Positions 36,136 to 46,393 are shown, counted from the first letter of the stretch. The stretch: DNA of 64,000 bases from an uncultured Psychrobacter sp. (GCF_947500265.1 NZ_CANMRN010000005.1:95307-159306); one strand, 5' to 3'. Numbers and translations are program-made. The notes: generated by a model from the letters alone, not told the origin.

Positions 36136-37155
36136 TTAGTCATTGGTTTCGCGGTACAAGGTAGTCTGTGACTCTTGTCTAAAGTCCTCATAAGTTATAG
36201 CAGCTTTCTCAGTAGCTATAACAGTGGCATCATTTTCTGGTGTAGGAGCTTCAGAAGTTGACTCTGATTCACTAACAGCTGGCAGGTCTTGTTTATTGTT
36301 GTCCAAAGTATCTTGCTGAGTAGTGGCTGGTTGTGTACTTACAGGGTCAACGCCATCTGTAGTTGTTTGATTATCAGTAGACAGTACTGGATCAGCACTA
36401 ACAGCTGGTGTACTTTCTGTCTCTACATGACTATCAGTACTATTGTCTATACTATCAACCGCAGAAGTAGATAAGACTCCTGAAAACACGAGCATTAATA
36501 TAATAGCAATCAATACTACTGAACCAATCGCCATAGCCATCATGATTGGTTTCTTGCTTTTGATCCCTTTATTGTCTATGACTGGCCCTTCGATAGCTGA
36601 TTCAGACACATTCTCAATTTTTAAAGGGATGTTTAAAGAATCATCATCCGATATATCATTTATGTTAGATTCACTATGGTCAATCGTAGAGGGTGACTCT
36701 GTTTGATTGCTACTATCTATATTGTTGCGTTCTATATACTCTGAGGCTTCTGTATTTGAACTGACATCATTGACATCAATACTAATACTGTTGCTATCAT
36801 TAGTGATATTCAGCACATGATTTTCAGATATATTTTCAAATACTACATTTGTATTTGATACTTTAGAAGTGGTGTTTTCTGCTGTAGCATCTTCTGTTTC
36901 TAGCAATAACTCTTGCTCACTGCTTTGATCTTCAAACAGTTGCAACTCTTCTGTGCTCAAGGGTTCGAAAGCGGCAAGGTTTTTTGCACTTTCTAGTGTT
37001 TCAAATTCAGCCTGATCGTTCTCTTCTGAGCCATGGACTCGATTAATAAAGCGTTCATAGATATCATTGTTATTACGCTTACGCGACTTTTGGTCAATAA
37101 TTCTAGCCAATTTTTCTTCAAAATCGGTGCCAGCGTCTTCTTTTTCGTCGCTCAT
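36136..37155 (-). CDS. acidic single-TM protein ending in the same DFRQE..LYRE motif
   Basis: Family not recognised. The 339-residue protein has a long acidic, Ser/Asn-rich N-terminal region (1-200, probably disordered and cytoplasmic). Its start DFEEKLARIIDQKSRKRNNN looks helical and charged. A TM helix follows (about 203-227, PIMMAMAIGSVVLIAIILML), then a Thr/Ser/Pro-poor acidic linker, and the terminal motif ITYEDFRQESQTTLYRETND. The pattern matches the downstream neighbour (162 bp away). It is divergent to a LysR gene. Confidence 0.75.
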   Translation of the reverse strand: MSDEKEDAGTDFEEKLARIIDQKSRKRNNNDIYERFINRVHGSEENDQAEFETLESAKNLAAFEPLSTEELQLFEDQSSEQELLLETEDATAENTTSKVSNTNVVFENISENHVLNITNDSNSISIDVNDVSSNTEASEYIERNNIDSSNQTESPSTIDHSESNINDISDDDSLNIPLKIENVSESAIEGPVIDNKGIKSKKPIMMAMAIGSVVLIAIILMLVFSGVLSTSAVDSIDNSTDSHVETESTPAVSADPVLSTDNQTTTDGVDPVSTQPATTQQDTLDNNKQDLPAVSESESTSEAPTPENDATVIATEKAAITYEDFRQESQTTLYRETND

Positions 37156-37388
37156 AGAACAATACCAAACCAGTTTTTCTACTGGTGTTAAATGATTGCT
37201 AGAATGAATTTTCTTACTATAGTGTAACAGTGTTATTAGCCAACAATATAGTTGCTCGACCTATTATCTTCAAGCACAATTTATGGGATAACGCTAATAT
37301 TGATAAGAACTATTCTAAATAATATGATAAACCAACCCTAAGAACTGATCTATGTAGAGATAGCATAGACTATGACAGGCTCGATAGT

Positions 37389-38414
37389 ATGGATTTAAAA
37401 CAGCTTAATGCGTTTATCGCGGTTGCCGACTTGCGCAGCTTTAGCGCGGCCGCCACCAAAACAGGACTGTCACAGCCAAGCCTGAGTCGATTGCTAAAAC
37501 AGTTAGAGACTGACATGGGCGTGGTGCTTATTGATCGCTACCACAGGCCACTACATCTGACTGAAGCTGGCAGTTTTTTCTACGATAAAATAAGCACTAT
37601 CCTGACCGAGATTGATACGGTGACCAGTATGACTCAGCGTCTATCAGCACCAAGCAGCGTTTTAAATATAGGTTTTGTGCCCTCAGTGCTATATGGCCTA
37701 CTGCCTGAAATCATTGCCACGCTTAAACAGTTCAGCCCTGATATCGATGTTAATTTAAAAGACATTAGCTCATATCAACAAATGGATGCCCTCAAGTCCG
37801 GTGAGATTGATATTGGTTTTGGCCGATTTGCCCATCAAGACCCATGGATTCAGCAGATTCTGCTACGTCATGAACGCTACGTGGTGGCATTGCCAAAATC
37901 ACACCCGCTTGCCAATGTACGTAAGCAGCGCTTGATAGACCTAGCGAACAATCGCTTAATTTTATACCATCAAACACATTTGCCAGTCTCGTCCACGGTG
38001 ACGACAGAGGCAGTGACCCAAGCGAACGACAAGCTGTCTACAAGTAGAGTCAACCGTGCTGCTACTCATGAAGCAGCATCTAGCGAGCCTATTACTGAGC
38101 CTTTACTACATCTTTTTGCCCAGTATGGTATCTCGCCTTTTATGACCACGACAGTCAGCGATTTGCAGGTCGCATTGGGACTGGTCGCGGCAGGCGAAGG
38201 CATTACATTGGTGCCTGCCAGCTTGCAAACTGTACGTACGGAACAGATCAGCTACCAACGTTTGGTTCATGAAAATGTCACCTCCCCTATTTATTTACAC
38301 ACCCTCAAAGACTTTGTACATCCCAAAATACCTGACTTGCTCACAGCCATTTATCACGTCTACGAGCAGCGCGGCATCACTTATCGGCAGCAAAATTTTG
38401 TGTCACAGGCCTAA
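37389..38414 (+). CDS. LysR-family regulator beside the methylcitrate locus
   Basis: A 341-residue LysR protein. DNA-binding helix-turn-helix: RSFSAAATKTGLSQPSLSRL in the first 40 residues; the effector domain contains LNIGFVPSVLYGLLPEI. An insert of about 30 residues around 205-235 (TTEAVTQANDKLSTSRVNRA) lengthens it beyond the usual ~300. It precedes the Nramp-like gene and prpB on the same strand and could regulate them, though many prp loci use GntR or Fis-type regulators. Confidence 0.88.
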   Translation: MDLKQLNAFIAVADLRSFSAAATKTGLSQPSLSRLLKQLETDMGVVLIDRYHRPLHLTEAGSFFYDKISTILTEIDTVTSMTQRLSAPSSVLNIGFVPSVLYGLLPEIIATLKQFSPDIDVNLKDISSYQQMDALKSGEIDIGFGRFAHQDPWIQQILLRHERYVVALPKSHPLANVRKQRLIDLANNRLILYHQTHLPVSSTVTTEAVTQANDKLSTSRVNRAATHEAASSEPITEPLLHLFAQYGISPFMTTTVSDLQVALGLVAAGEGITLVPASLQTVRTEQISYQRLVHENVTSPIYLHTLKDFVHPKIPDLLTAIYHVYEQRGITYRQQNFVSQA

Positions 38415-38698
38415 ATGGGCAGATATCCGTTGAATATTGTGTTATAAAGAACCGCCAAAAATAATTCATTTTAAATATTGATATTATTTTATAAGTATGC
38501 TAACTAACAAGAATAGCAATGCAAACAAATAGTAATAATAACTAGAATAATCATTCTCCTAGACAGTGTTGGTGTGATAAAGTCGATACGATGTAAATCG
38601 TTTTATATTTAGACGATTTATAGGACGTTCTTTTCTGATCATTGGCAAGCTGACACAGGTAAGTGATAATTTGCTGTTTTAACCATTTCGAGGTATTC

Positions 38699-39985
38699 AT
38701 GTCCACACAACAACTCAACAACCCAAGTGCCCCTAACGATAGCGTTGCCTCGCAACAAGAGGGCTTTAGCTGGCGCATCTTTGGCCCAGGAATTTTGATG
38801 GCGACTGCTGCCATTGGTGGTTCGCATTTGATTTCGTCAACACAGGCGGGTGCTATCTATGGCTGGCAATTGGCTATTATGATTGTATTGGCCAACGTGT
38901 TTAAGTACCCGTTTTTTCGCTTTGCAACTGACTACGTCTACGATACTGGCGAGAGTTTGATTGCAGGCTATGCCAAACGCTCAAAGGTATATCTTTGGGT
39001 ATATTTTATTCTTTCTATCTTGTCAGCGGTTATTAGTACGGGTGCGGTTTCACTCATCGCCGCCGTGATCTTGGGCTTTATGTTGCCAGCCTCACTTGGT
39101 CTGTCGACAATGGCGTTATCTCTCATTATCGTCGCGGTCTCTTGGTTCTTTTTGATTGCAGGGCATTATAAATTGCTCGATGGTGTGACTAAGTGGATTA
39201 TGATTGCGCTTACCACGGCCACCGTCGCTGCAGTTATCATTGCAGCTGGCAAGCCAACCGTTATGGCAGTAGATTTTGTGGCGGCCTCTCCTTGGAACCT
39301 GGCCACGTTGGGCTTCATCGTAGCACTCATGGGCTGGATGCCAGCACCGCTTGAGTTTGCTGCGATTACCTCTATGTGGACCTCTGCCAAAGTCAAAGCA
39401 GATCACACCACGCATAGTCAAGGCTTGTTAGATTTTAATGTTGGCTATGCAGTTTCAGCGATATTAGCATTGTTCTTCTTATCGTTAGGTGTGTTTGTCC
39501 AGTACGGATCAGGACAAGAGATTGAATTGGTTGGCGGTGCTTATATCAACCAGTTGATCAATATGTATACCGCAACCATTGGTGAATGGTCGAGATTGCT
39601 GGTCGCTTTCGTCGCCTTTATGTGTATGTTCGGCACGACCATCACCTGTGCTGATGGCTACGGACGTGCTAATGCTGAATGCTGGCGCCTGCTAAAAGGT
39701 GAAAACGAAATCAATAAAAAGCAGATCGCTTTTTGGACGACCTATGCCATCGGTGGTGGGCTAGTAATTATCACTTTCTTCACAGGACAATTAGGCGCTA
39801 TGCTTAAGTTTGCCATGATATCGGCGTTCGTCTCTGCACCTATTTTTGGTTGGTTAAACTACTCATTGGTTAAAAAGCATAAGAAACTGTCAGCAGGTAT
39901 GAATGCTCTGTCTATCGCAGGCTTGATATTCTTGGCAGGCTTCGCGTTATTGTTCTTGGCCAATATGGCAGGTTTATTTGCTTAA
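38699..39985 (+). CDS. Nramp-like membrane transporter lacking the metal-site motif
   Basis: ATG at 38699 with GAGGT upstream gives 428 residues. About 11 hydrophobic segments and the framework GPGILMATAAIGGSHLIS then TQAGAIYGW align with helix 1 of Nramp carriers. Where metal carriers have DPGN, this protein has GGSH. In helix 6 the MPH motif reads MPAP. The metal-coordinating Asp and Asn are thus replaced, so the substrate may be something other than Mn/Fe. The location next to prpB raises the possibility of an organic acid, which is only inference. Confidence 0.82.
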   Translation: MSTQQLNNPSAPNDSVASQQEGFSWRIFGPGILMATAAIGGSHLISSTQAGAIYGWQLAIMIVLANVFKYPFFRFATDYVYDTGESLIAGYAKRSKVYLWVYFILSILSAVISTGAVSLIAAVILGFMLPASLGLSTMALSLIIVAVSWFFLIAGHYKLLDGVTKWIMIALTTATVAAVIIAAGKPTVMAVDFVAASPWNLATLGFIVALMGWMPAPLEFAAITSMWTSAKVKADHTTHSQGLLDFNVGYAVSAILALFFLSLGVFVQYGSGQEIELVGGAYINQLINMYTATIGEWSRLLVAFVAFMCMFGTTITCADGYGRANAECWRLLKGENEINKKQIAFWTTYAIGGGLVIITFFTGQLGAMLKFAMISAFVSAPIFGWLNYSLVKKHKKLSAGMNALSIAGLIFLAGFALLFLANMAGLFA

Positions 39986-40039
39986 GCTTTTTGCTTAATT
40001 TAAGACTCAGCACTTAACAATCTTATTCAAGCGAAACAT

Positions 40040-40071
40040 AAGCCCTAATAGCCTAGCTGTTGGGGCTTTTT
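40040..40071 (+). terminator. intrinsic terminator of the Nramp-like gene
   Basis: AAGCCCTAATAG pairs with CTGTTGGGGCTT and is followed by a T-run. It separates the carrier from prpB. Confidence 0.8.
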
Positions 40072-40358
40072 AATGAGTGTAATTATACTAATAAGACAAT
40101 ACACTTTTAGTAATTGTAACTAAATGTAAAAAATAGAAGATTCTAAAAGCTGTGATTTTAAGCAATATGAATACTTATTGTGAGAAATTACCAATAATTG
40201 CATAATGCTATTTGAATTATGAATACTGTTAAAAATACTACATTTAGTTATTATTATTTTTAACTACTGATTAAGAACCCAAACTTTTCAGGCATGAATA
40301 ATTGAGTATAATCAGCTACAACAATTAGAATATTTTCCCTCCATGTAAGGACAATCAT
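40072..40358. promoter_or_regulatory. AT-rich region upstream of prpB
   Basis: About 290 bp without ORF, very AT-rich, between a terminator and prpB, so the prp promoter should lie here. No operator was recognised. AAGGA at 40347 is the prpB ribosome site. Confidence 0.45.
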
Positions 40359-41252
40359 ATGACTTCATCTTCAGCAGGCGCGCGCTTTCGCAGTGCCCTC
40401 ACTCAAAAAAATGATAACAACCAACCATTACAGATTGCAGGCGCTATCAATGCCTACACAGCGATGATGGCGACCCAAGTTGGTCATCAAGCGTTGTATC
40501 TCTCTGGTGCTGGCGTGGCCAATGCGTCATTTGGCTTGCCTGATCTCGGTATGACCAGCCTTGATAACGTACTAGAAGATGCTCGCCGTATCACCGATGC
40601 CGTTGATACCCCGCTGCTTGTCGATATCGATACGGGCTTTGGTGGCGCGTTTAACATCGCCCAAACCATCAGAAAAATGGAAAAAGCAGGCGTCGCGGCA
40701 GTACATATTGAAGATCAAGTGGCACAAAAACGTTGTGGTCATCGCCCTAACAAAGAAATTGTTAGTATATCAGAGATGGTAGATCGTCTAAAAGCGGCAT
40801 TGGACGCAAAAACTGACCCTGACTTTGTAGTGATGGCTCGTACAGATGCCCTATCAGTAGAAGGTTTGGACGCTGCTGTTGAACGTGCCGTCGCATTCCA
40901 AGAAGCTGGCGCAGATATGATCTTTGCAGAAGCGCTAACCGATATCGAGATGTATCGTAAGTTCACTGATGTACTCGATATTCCAGTACTGGCAAACATG
41001 ACAGAGTTTGGTCAGACAGATCTATATACCACTGACCAGTTGTATAGTGTGGGTGTCGAGATGGTGCTATATCCACTATCTGCTTTCCGCGCTATGAACA
41101 AAGCGGCATTGAACGTTTATCAGCATTTATTAGATGATGGCACTCAAGACAAAGTCGTCGATACTATGCAGACCCGTATGGAGCTCTACGATTTCTTGAA
41201 TTATCATGAGTTTGAGCAGACACTAGACAAGCTATTTGCTGATAATAAGTAG
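40359..41252 (+). CDS. prpB: 2-methylisocitrate lyase
   Basis: Cleaves 2-methylisocitrate to pyruvate and succinate in the methylcitrate cycle. The 297-residue length fits. Diagnostic segments: [19 protein letters not shown] (metal-binding Asp), [18 protein letters not shown] with the catalytic Cys in KRCGH, and [15 protein letters not shown]. It is the first enzyme gene of the propionate cluster. Confidence 0.96.
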   Translation: MTSSSAGARFRSALTQKNDNNQPLQIAGAINAYTAMMATQVGHQALYLSGAGVANASFGLPDLGMTSLDNVLEDARRITDAVDTPLLVDIDTGFGGAFNIAQTIRKMEKAGVAAVHIEDQVAQKRCGHRPNKEIVSISEMVDRLKAALDAKTDPDFVVMARTDALSVEGLDAAVERAVAFQEAGADMIFAEALTDIEMYRKFTDVLDIPVLANMTEFGQTDLYTTDQLYSVGVEMVLYPLSAFRAMNKAALNVYQHLLDDGTQDKVVDTMQTRMELYDFLNYHEFEQTLDKLFADNK

Positions 41253-41284
41253 TTAACAACTAATAATTGCCAATTAGCAACGCC

Positions 41285-41320
41285 GAAACGATAAACCACC
41301 TCTGTGGACTTTATCGTTTC
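41285..41320. repeat. hairpin after prpB
   Basis: GAAACGATAAA pairs perfectly with TTTATCGTTTC; the loop itself can fold (CCAC/GTGG). An A-rather than T-run follows, so it is at most a weak terminator or a processing/stability hairpin. Confidence 0.6.
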
Positions 41321-41352
41321 AAAACCCGTCTTTATTTACCTTTAGGTTATTT

Positions 41353-42009
41353 ATGCCATTTTTTACTGCTCATACGGTTGTCAAATCCTCACTACTTAGT
41401 AGCACGCTTGCGGCGCTGTTATTCATGACGGGCTGTGATAAAACACCAGAAACCGTTGACGATACTGCCAGTGATACGAGCGAAACTGTGGTTAGCGAAA
41501 GCGAAGCTGCACCATCAGAGACTGATGCTCAAAACGACTTGATCATGACGACGATTACGTTAGATACCGTCAACAGCTTATTGTTTGCACCAATTATCAA
41601 TAGCGGTGCGCTCAGCGAAGAGCAAGTCAGCTGCCTTGAGTCACGCGACAAAGACTTGGGCAAAGCGGAAGTCGATCGTTTCTATAAAAGTCAGTTTACT
41701 GATGCAGAGTTAAAAGAATTAGATGACTTTTATACGTCAGATGTGGGTAAAAAATTACTTGCTTTTGGCAATGAGCAATTGCGCGTTATGAATGGTGAAG
41801 AAATTGCAACGCCAATGGCTGACCCTACCCCAGAAGAAATGACTGAAATTCAGACATTTATGGAGTCACCACTGGGTGCCAAATATATGAAGATCAACAA
41901 TGCAGAAGGCGAAGGCAGCGCGATGGAAGTCTTAAATGGCCCTATCGAAGCTGAATTTGAGCGCTGTAAGGTCGATTTAGATGGCCCACAGCCTGAACAG
42001 CCTGCATAA
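41353..42009 (+). CDS. lipoprotein, unknown, inside the prp cluster
   Basis: A 218-residue protein with a lipobox at LLFMTGC (Cys about 28) and an acidic Ser/Thr/Glu-rich linker. The folded part from about 60 (FYKSQFTDAELKELDDFYTS, DVGKKLLAFGNEQ) resembles helical DUF2059-type proteins, where 'aeldelaaFYaSpvGkk' is typical; this is by eye. Two Cys (about 96 and 207) could pair. A periplasmic or envelope role is likely, with no known link to propionate. Confidence 0.75.
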   Translation: MPFFTAHTVVKSSLLSSTLAALLFMTGCDKTPETVDDTASDTSETVVSESEAAPSETDAQNDLIMTTITLDTVNSLLFAPIINSGALSEEQVSCLESRDKDLGKAEVDRFYKSQFTDAELKELDDFYTSDVGKKLLAFGNEQLRVMNGEEIATPMADPTPEEMTEIQTFMESPLGAKYMKINNAEGEGSAMEVLNGPIEAEFERCKVDLDGPQPEQPA

Positions 42010-42105
42010 CGCTAAACTGGCGCTATAGTCAGTCATCAACCAATAAATTTATTATCAGAAACACCGTTTTCACTCAAAAAAGCTACCAACAAAAGGAATG
42101 TAAAC

Positions 42106-43233
42106 ATGGCAGCACAAAAAGAACTTTCAGGCGCAGGTCTACGTGGACAAGTCGCTGGTAAAACCTCTCTATCTACCGTTGGCAAATCAGGCTCTGGTCT
42201 GACCTATCGCGGTTATGATGTATCAGAGCTGGCAGATAAATGTATTTTTGAAGAAGTGGCGTATTTGCTGTTATACGGCAATTTGCCTACTCAAAGCGAG
42301 CTTGATGCCTATCAAGCCAAGCTCAAAAGCTTACGTGGCCTACCACAAGCGTTAAAAGACGTGCTTGAACGTATCCCAGCTGATGCGCATCCAATGGATG
42401 TGCTACGTACTGGCTGCTCTATGCTTGGTAACCTTGAGACCGAAACTGATTTTGCTCAGCAAAACGATCAAACTGACCGTATGCTGGCGGCCTTCCCATC
42501 GATTATCAACTATTGGTATCGCTTTACCCACGACAATGTACGTATCGAGACCGATACAGATGATGCCACTATCGGCGGTCATTTCTTACACTTGCTCAAA
42601 GGCGAAAAACCAAACGAGCTACATGAAAAAGTGATGAACGTCTCGCTTATCCTTTATGCAGAGCATGAGTTTAACGCGTCGACCTTTACCGCTCGTGTGT
42701 GTGCATCTACCTTATCTGACATTCATTCTTGTATCACTGGTGCAATCGGTTCACTACGCGGTCCATTGCATGGCGGAGCGAATGAAGCAGCGATGGATAT
42801 GATTGAAGGCTTTAGCTCACCTGATGAAGCTGAAGAAGAGATGATGGGTATGTTGGCTCGCAAAGACAAAATCATGGGCTTTGGTCATGCGATCTATAGC
42901 GAGTCAGATCCACGTAACGTCGTGATTAAAGGCTGGGCTGAGAAGCTAGCTGCGGACGTTGGTGATGAAGTGCTATATCCAGTATCAGTACGCTGTGAAG
43001 AAGTGATGTGGCGCGAGAAGAAACTGTTCTGTAATGCTGACTTTTTCCATGCTTCTGCCTATCACTTCATGGGTATCCCAACCAAACTATTCACTCCTAT
43101 CTTTGTCTGTTCACGTTTGACTGGCTGGGCCGCTCACGTATTTGAGCAACGTGCCAATAACCGTATCATTCGTCCAAGTGCGGAATACACTGGTGAAGAT
43201 CTACGCCCTGTACCAGATATGAGTGCGCGTTAA
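42106..43233 (+). CDS. prpC: 2-methylcitrate synthase
   Basis: Condenses propionyl-CoA with oxaloacetate. The 375-residue length matches short type-II citrate synthases. GLRGQVAGKTSLSTVGKSGS and LTYRGYDVSELA are typical of PrpC. Catalytic His/Asp: GPLHGGANEAAMDM, MGFGHAIYSESDPR and FFHASAYHFMGIP. An AAAAGGAATG ribosome region precedes the ATG. Confidence 0.96.
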   Translation: MAAQKELSGAGLRGQVAGKTSLSTVGKSGSGLTYRGYDVSELADKCIFEEVAYLLLYGNLPTQSELDAYQAKLKSLRGLPQALKDVLERIPADAHPMDVLRTGCSMLGNLETETDFAQQNDQTDRMLAAFPSIINYWYRFTHDNVRIETDTDDATIGGHFLHLLKGEKPNELHEKVMNVSLILYAEHEFNASTFTARVCASTLSDIHSCITGAIGSLRGPLHGGANEAAMDMIEGFSSPDEAEEEMMGMLARKDKIMGFGHAIYSESDPRNVVIKGWAEKLAADVGDEVLYPVSVRCEEVMWREKKLFCNADFFHASAYHFMGIPTKLFTPIFVCSRLTGWAAHVFEQRANNRIIRPSAEYTGEDLRPVPDMSAR

Positions 43234-43270
43234 GTTGATTCCTTTTAAATAGCTATTGTTACGTACTTAC

Positions 43271-43298
43271 TATCAGCTAGCGGCAGTGCTAGCTGATA
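43271..43298. repeat. 11-bp perfect inverted repeat between prpC and acnD
   Basis: TATCAGCTAGC and GCTAGCTGATA flank the loop GGCAGT. No T-run follows. Possible operator or RNA hairpin affecting acnD expression. Confidence 0.6.
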
Positions 43299-43506
43299 CA
43301 GGTATGATGATTGAGCCTTGCTATGAGTTTTTCAGGTTTAATCGTCATACACTATCTTTTTTATAGACCACGCCCTTTAAACTTCCAATATCGCTTCTTT
43401 AGCAAAGCCTATGAGAACGAACGATGATTTTGCTAAAGGAATGAATTTTTACCCAGTATCAACGCTTAACTACTTATTATAATTAGCCAACAGCCAAAGG
43501 TGACTT

Positions 43507-46164
43507 ATGGACAACGCCCTAGTACAACCAATGAACGATGAATTTAAAAAGCCACTTCCCGGTACTGACCTTTATTACTTTGACACCCGCGAGGCTGTCG
43601 AGAGTATCGAAGCTGGCGCTTATGACAAACTACCATTTTGCTCAAAAGTATTGTGTGAAAACCTAGTACGCCGTTGCCCACCAGAAGAGTTAACCGATGC
43701 GCTGAAGCAGCATATCGAAGGCAAGCAAGATCTAGACTTTCCTTGGTACCCTGCCCGCGTCGTTTGTCATGATATCTTGGGTCAGACAGCCTTTGTTGAT
43801 TTGGCAGGTTTGCGTGATGCTATCGCTGAGCAAGGCGGTGATCCGTCTAAGGTAAACCCTATCGTGCCAACTCAGCTCATCGTAGATCATTCATTGGCCG
43901 TTGAGCACGCAGGCTTTGAAGATGACGCGTTTGAGAAGAACCGCGCGATTGAAGAGCGTCGCAACGATGACCGTTTTCACTTCATCAACTGGTGCCAGTA
44001 TGCCTTTGACAATGTGAATGTCGTACCGCCTGGTAACGGCATCATGCATCAGATTAACCTAGAGAAAATGTCACCTGTCGTACAGGTCGTGCACAATAAA
44101 GCGGGTGAAGAAGTCGCGTTTGCCGATACGCTAGTTGGTACTGATAGCCACACGCCGATGGTCGATGCACTAGGTGTAATCTCGATCGGTGTGGGCGGAT
44201 TAGAAGCTGAAAGCGTCATGCTGGGCAATCCATCCTATATGCGTCTGCCAGATTACGTCGGTGTCAAGCTCACTGGCAAATTGCAAAAAGGCATCACTGG
44301 TACGGATCTCGTACTGGCGATGACTGAGTTCTTACGTGACGCAGGTGTGGTCTCTACCTATATCGAATTCTTTGGTGACGGTGCACGCCAGCTAAGTGTC
44401 GGTGACCGCGCTTCTATCTCCAATATGACGCCTGAATATGGTGCCACTGCCGCGATGTTCTATATCGATGAGCAAACGACTGACTATCTACGTTTGACTG
44501 GTCGCTCCGAGGAACAGATTAAACTGGTTGAGCAATACGCTAAGCAAACGGGCCTATGGGCTGACGGCATGGAAAAAGCCGAATACGCACGCGTCCTTGA
44601 GTTTGATTTGTCATCAGTTGGTCGTAATATGGCAGGCCCATCGCGTCCACATGCCCGTGTATCGACTACTGACTTGGTTGCCAAAGGTATCGCTCATGGC
44701 GCTGACGAAAAATTGCCTGAACCAAAAGACGGTCTCATGCCAGATGGCGCGGTTATTATCGCTGCTATCACCAGCTGTACCAATACTTCAAACCCACGCA
44801 ACATGGTAGCCGCAGGCCTTGTTGCTCGTAATGCGAATGCCAAAGGCCTATTACGTAAACCTTGGGTGAAGTCATCCTTAGCACCTGGCTCAAAAACGGT
44901 CAAGATGTACCTAGAAGAAGCAGGGCTGATGCCAGAGTTGCAAGAAATTGGCTTTGATGTAGTCGGCTTCGCTTGTACGACGTGTAACGGTATGAGCGGT
45001 GCGCTAGACCCTGATATCGAAAAAGAAATCATCGATAATGATTTATTTACCACGGCAGTGCTGTCTGGTAACCGTAACTTCGACGGTCGTATCCATCCGT
45101 ATGCCAAGCAAGCATTTTTGGCATCACCGCCATTGGTTATTGCTTATGCCATCGCTGGTAACATCCGTTTTGATATCGAAAAAGACTCATTGGGTAAAGA
45201 CCAAGGCGGTAATGACGTCTATCTAAAAGACATCTGGTTTGATGATGAAGAAGTAGATGCCATTGTTGCTGCGGCTGTTAAGCCTGAGCAATTCAATGCC
45301 GTATATATCCCAATGTTTGATGAAGCCAAAAAAGACACAGGTAAGGCATTAAGCCCATTATATGACTGGCGTGAAATGACTACTTATATCCGCCGTCCGC
45401 CGTATTGGGAAGGTAAAATGGCCAAGAAAAATAAACTGACAGGCCTACGCCCGCTCGCAGTCCTTGGTGATAACATCACAACCGACCATATGTCACCATC
45501 AAACGCTATTCTTGGCTCATCAGCAGCTGGCGAGTATCTTGATACTATGGGCTTGCCTGCTGAGGACTATAACTCATACGCAACCCATCGCGGCGACCAT
45601 TTAACCGCGCAACGTGCCACCTTTGCCAACCCTAAGCTATTGAACGAAATGGTACGCGATGAAGATGGCGAAGTTGTCCAAGGCTCACTGGCGCGCGTCG
45701 AACCAGAAGGTCAAGTCATGCGCATGTGGGAAGCGATTGAAACCTACATGAACCGTGAGCAGCCGCTCATCATCATCGCAGGTGATGGCTATGGTCAAGG
45801 CTCAAGCCGTGACTGGGCTGCCAAAGGCGTGCGTCTCGCTGGCGTAGAAGCAGTCGTCGCTGAAGACTTTGAGCGTATTCATCGTCAAAACTTAGTTGGC
45901 ATGGGCGCTCTACCTCTACAGTTTGAGGAAGGCACGACTCGCCATACGCTAAATATCGATGGTACAGAAACCTTTGATGTCACAGGTGAAGTCTCTGCTG
46001 GCGGGTTGATGACTTTAGTGATCCATCGTGCCGATGGTAGTACCACTGAGACGCCGATTATCTGCCGCTTAGATACGGCTGATGAAGTCAAAATGTACAA
46101 CGCAGGTGGTATGCTACAGCGTTTTGCTAAAGAGTTTATCGAAGGTACGCTTGATATTGTCTAA
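43507..46164 (+). CDS. acnD: Fe/S-dependent 2-methylcitrate dehydratase
   Basis: An 885-residue aconitase-family enzyme that dehydrates 2-methylcitrate together with PrpF. Three cluster cysteines are visible: AAITSCTNTSNP and VGFACTTCNGMSG. Active-site segments VGTDSHTPMVDALGV and GDGYGQGSSRDWAAKGVRL also fit. The length and the prpB-prpC-acnD order identify AcnD rather than AcnA. A terminator follows, which would place the downstream toxin-antitoxin pair in its own unit. Confidence 0.95.
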   Translation: MDNALVQPMNDEFKKPLPGTDLYYFDTREAVESIEAGAYDKLPFCSKVLCENLVRRCPPEELTDALKQHIEGKQDLDFPWYPARVVCHDILGQTAFVDLAGLRDAIAEQGGDPSKVNPIVPTQLIVDHSLAVEHAGFEDDAFEKNRAIEERRNDDRFHFINWCQYAFDNVNVVPPGNGIMHQINLEKMSPVVQVVHNKAGEEVAFADTLVGTDSHTPMVDALGVISIGVGGLEAESVMLGNPSYMRLPDYVGVKLTGKLQKGITGTDLVLAMTEFLRDAGVVSTYIEFFGDGARQLSVGDRASISNMTPEYGATAAMFYIDEQTTDYLRLTGRSEEQIKLVEQYAKQTGLWADGMEKAEYARVLEFDLSSVGRNMAGPSRPHARVSTTDLVAKGIAHGADEKLPEPKDGLMPDGAVIIAAITSCTNTSNPRNMVAAGLVARNANAKGLLRKPWVKSSLAPGSKTVKMYLEEAGLMPELQEIGFDVVGFACTTCNGMSGALDPDIEKEIIDNDLFTTAVLSGNRNFDGRIHPYAKQAFLASPPLVIAYAIAGNIRFDIEKDSLGKDQGGNDVYLKDIWFDDEEVDAIVAAAVKPEQFNAVYIPMFDEAKKDTGKALSPLYDWREMTTYIRRPPYWEGKMAKKNKLTGLRPLAVLGDNITTDHMSPSNAILGSSAAGEYLDTMGLPAEDYNSYATHRGDHLTAQRATFANPKLLNEMVRDEDGEVVQGSLARVEPEGQVMRMWEAIETYMNREQPLIIIAGDGYGQGSSRDWAAKGVRLAGVEAVVAEDFERIHRQNLVGMGALPLQFEEGTTRHTLNIDGTETFDVTGEVSAGGLMTLVIHRADGSTTETPIICRLDTADEVKMYNAGGMLQRFAKEFIEGTLDIV

Positions 46165-46212
46165 AGGCTATCCTGTAGTTTTTAGCCCGATAAGCAATAA
46201 AGTATAAAATTT

Positions 46213-46250
46213 GCCGATGTTGTATAACTTCATATGACATCGGCTTTTAT
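46213..46250 (+). terminator. intrinsic terminator after acnD
   Basis: GCCGATGT pairs with ACATCGGC across a 16-nt loop, followed by TTTTATTT. Confidence 0.8.
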
Positions 46251-46343
46251 TTGCTTTTGCGTTCTATACACTGAGTTTTGTCACTTACTCCTAAGTACTA
46301 GATATTAGCTAAATATTGAGTTTACTTAACCAATGGCGTAATA

Positions 46344-46361
46344 TGTACTATATATTGTACA
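46344..46361. promoter_or_regulatory. putative YefM-YoeB operator
   Basis: TGTACT and TGTACA spaced by six bases (46344-46361), about 35 bp before yefM. YefM is known to bind TGTACA-core palindromes, so this fits autoregulation of the toxin-antitoxin pair. Confidence 0.65.
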
Positions 46362-46393
46362 AGTCATGCAGAATATCATGAAGGGAGTAATCC

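Noticed and set aside
43271-43298. Intrinsic terminator between prpC and acnD
   Set aside because: Perfect stem but no T-run; listed as an inverted repeat only.
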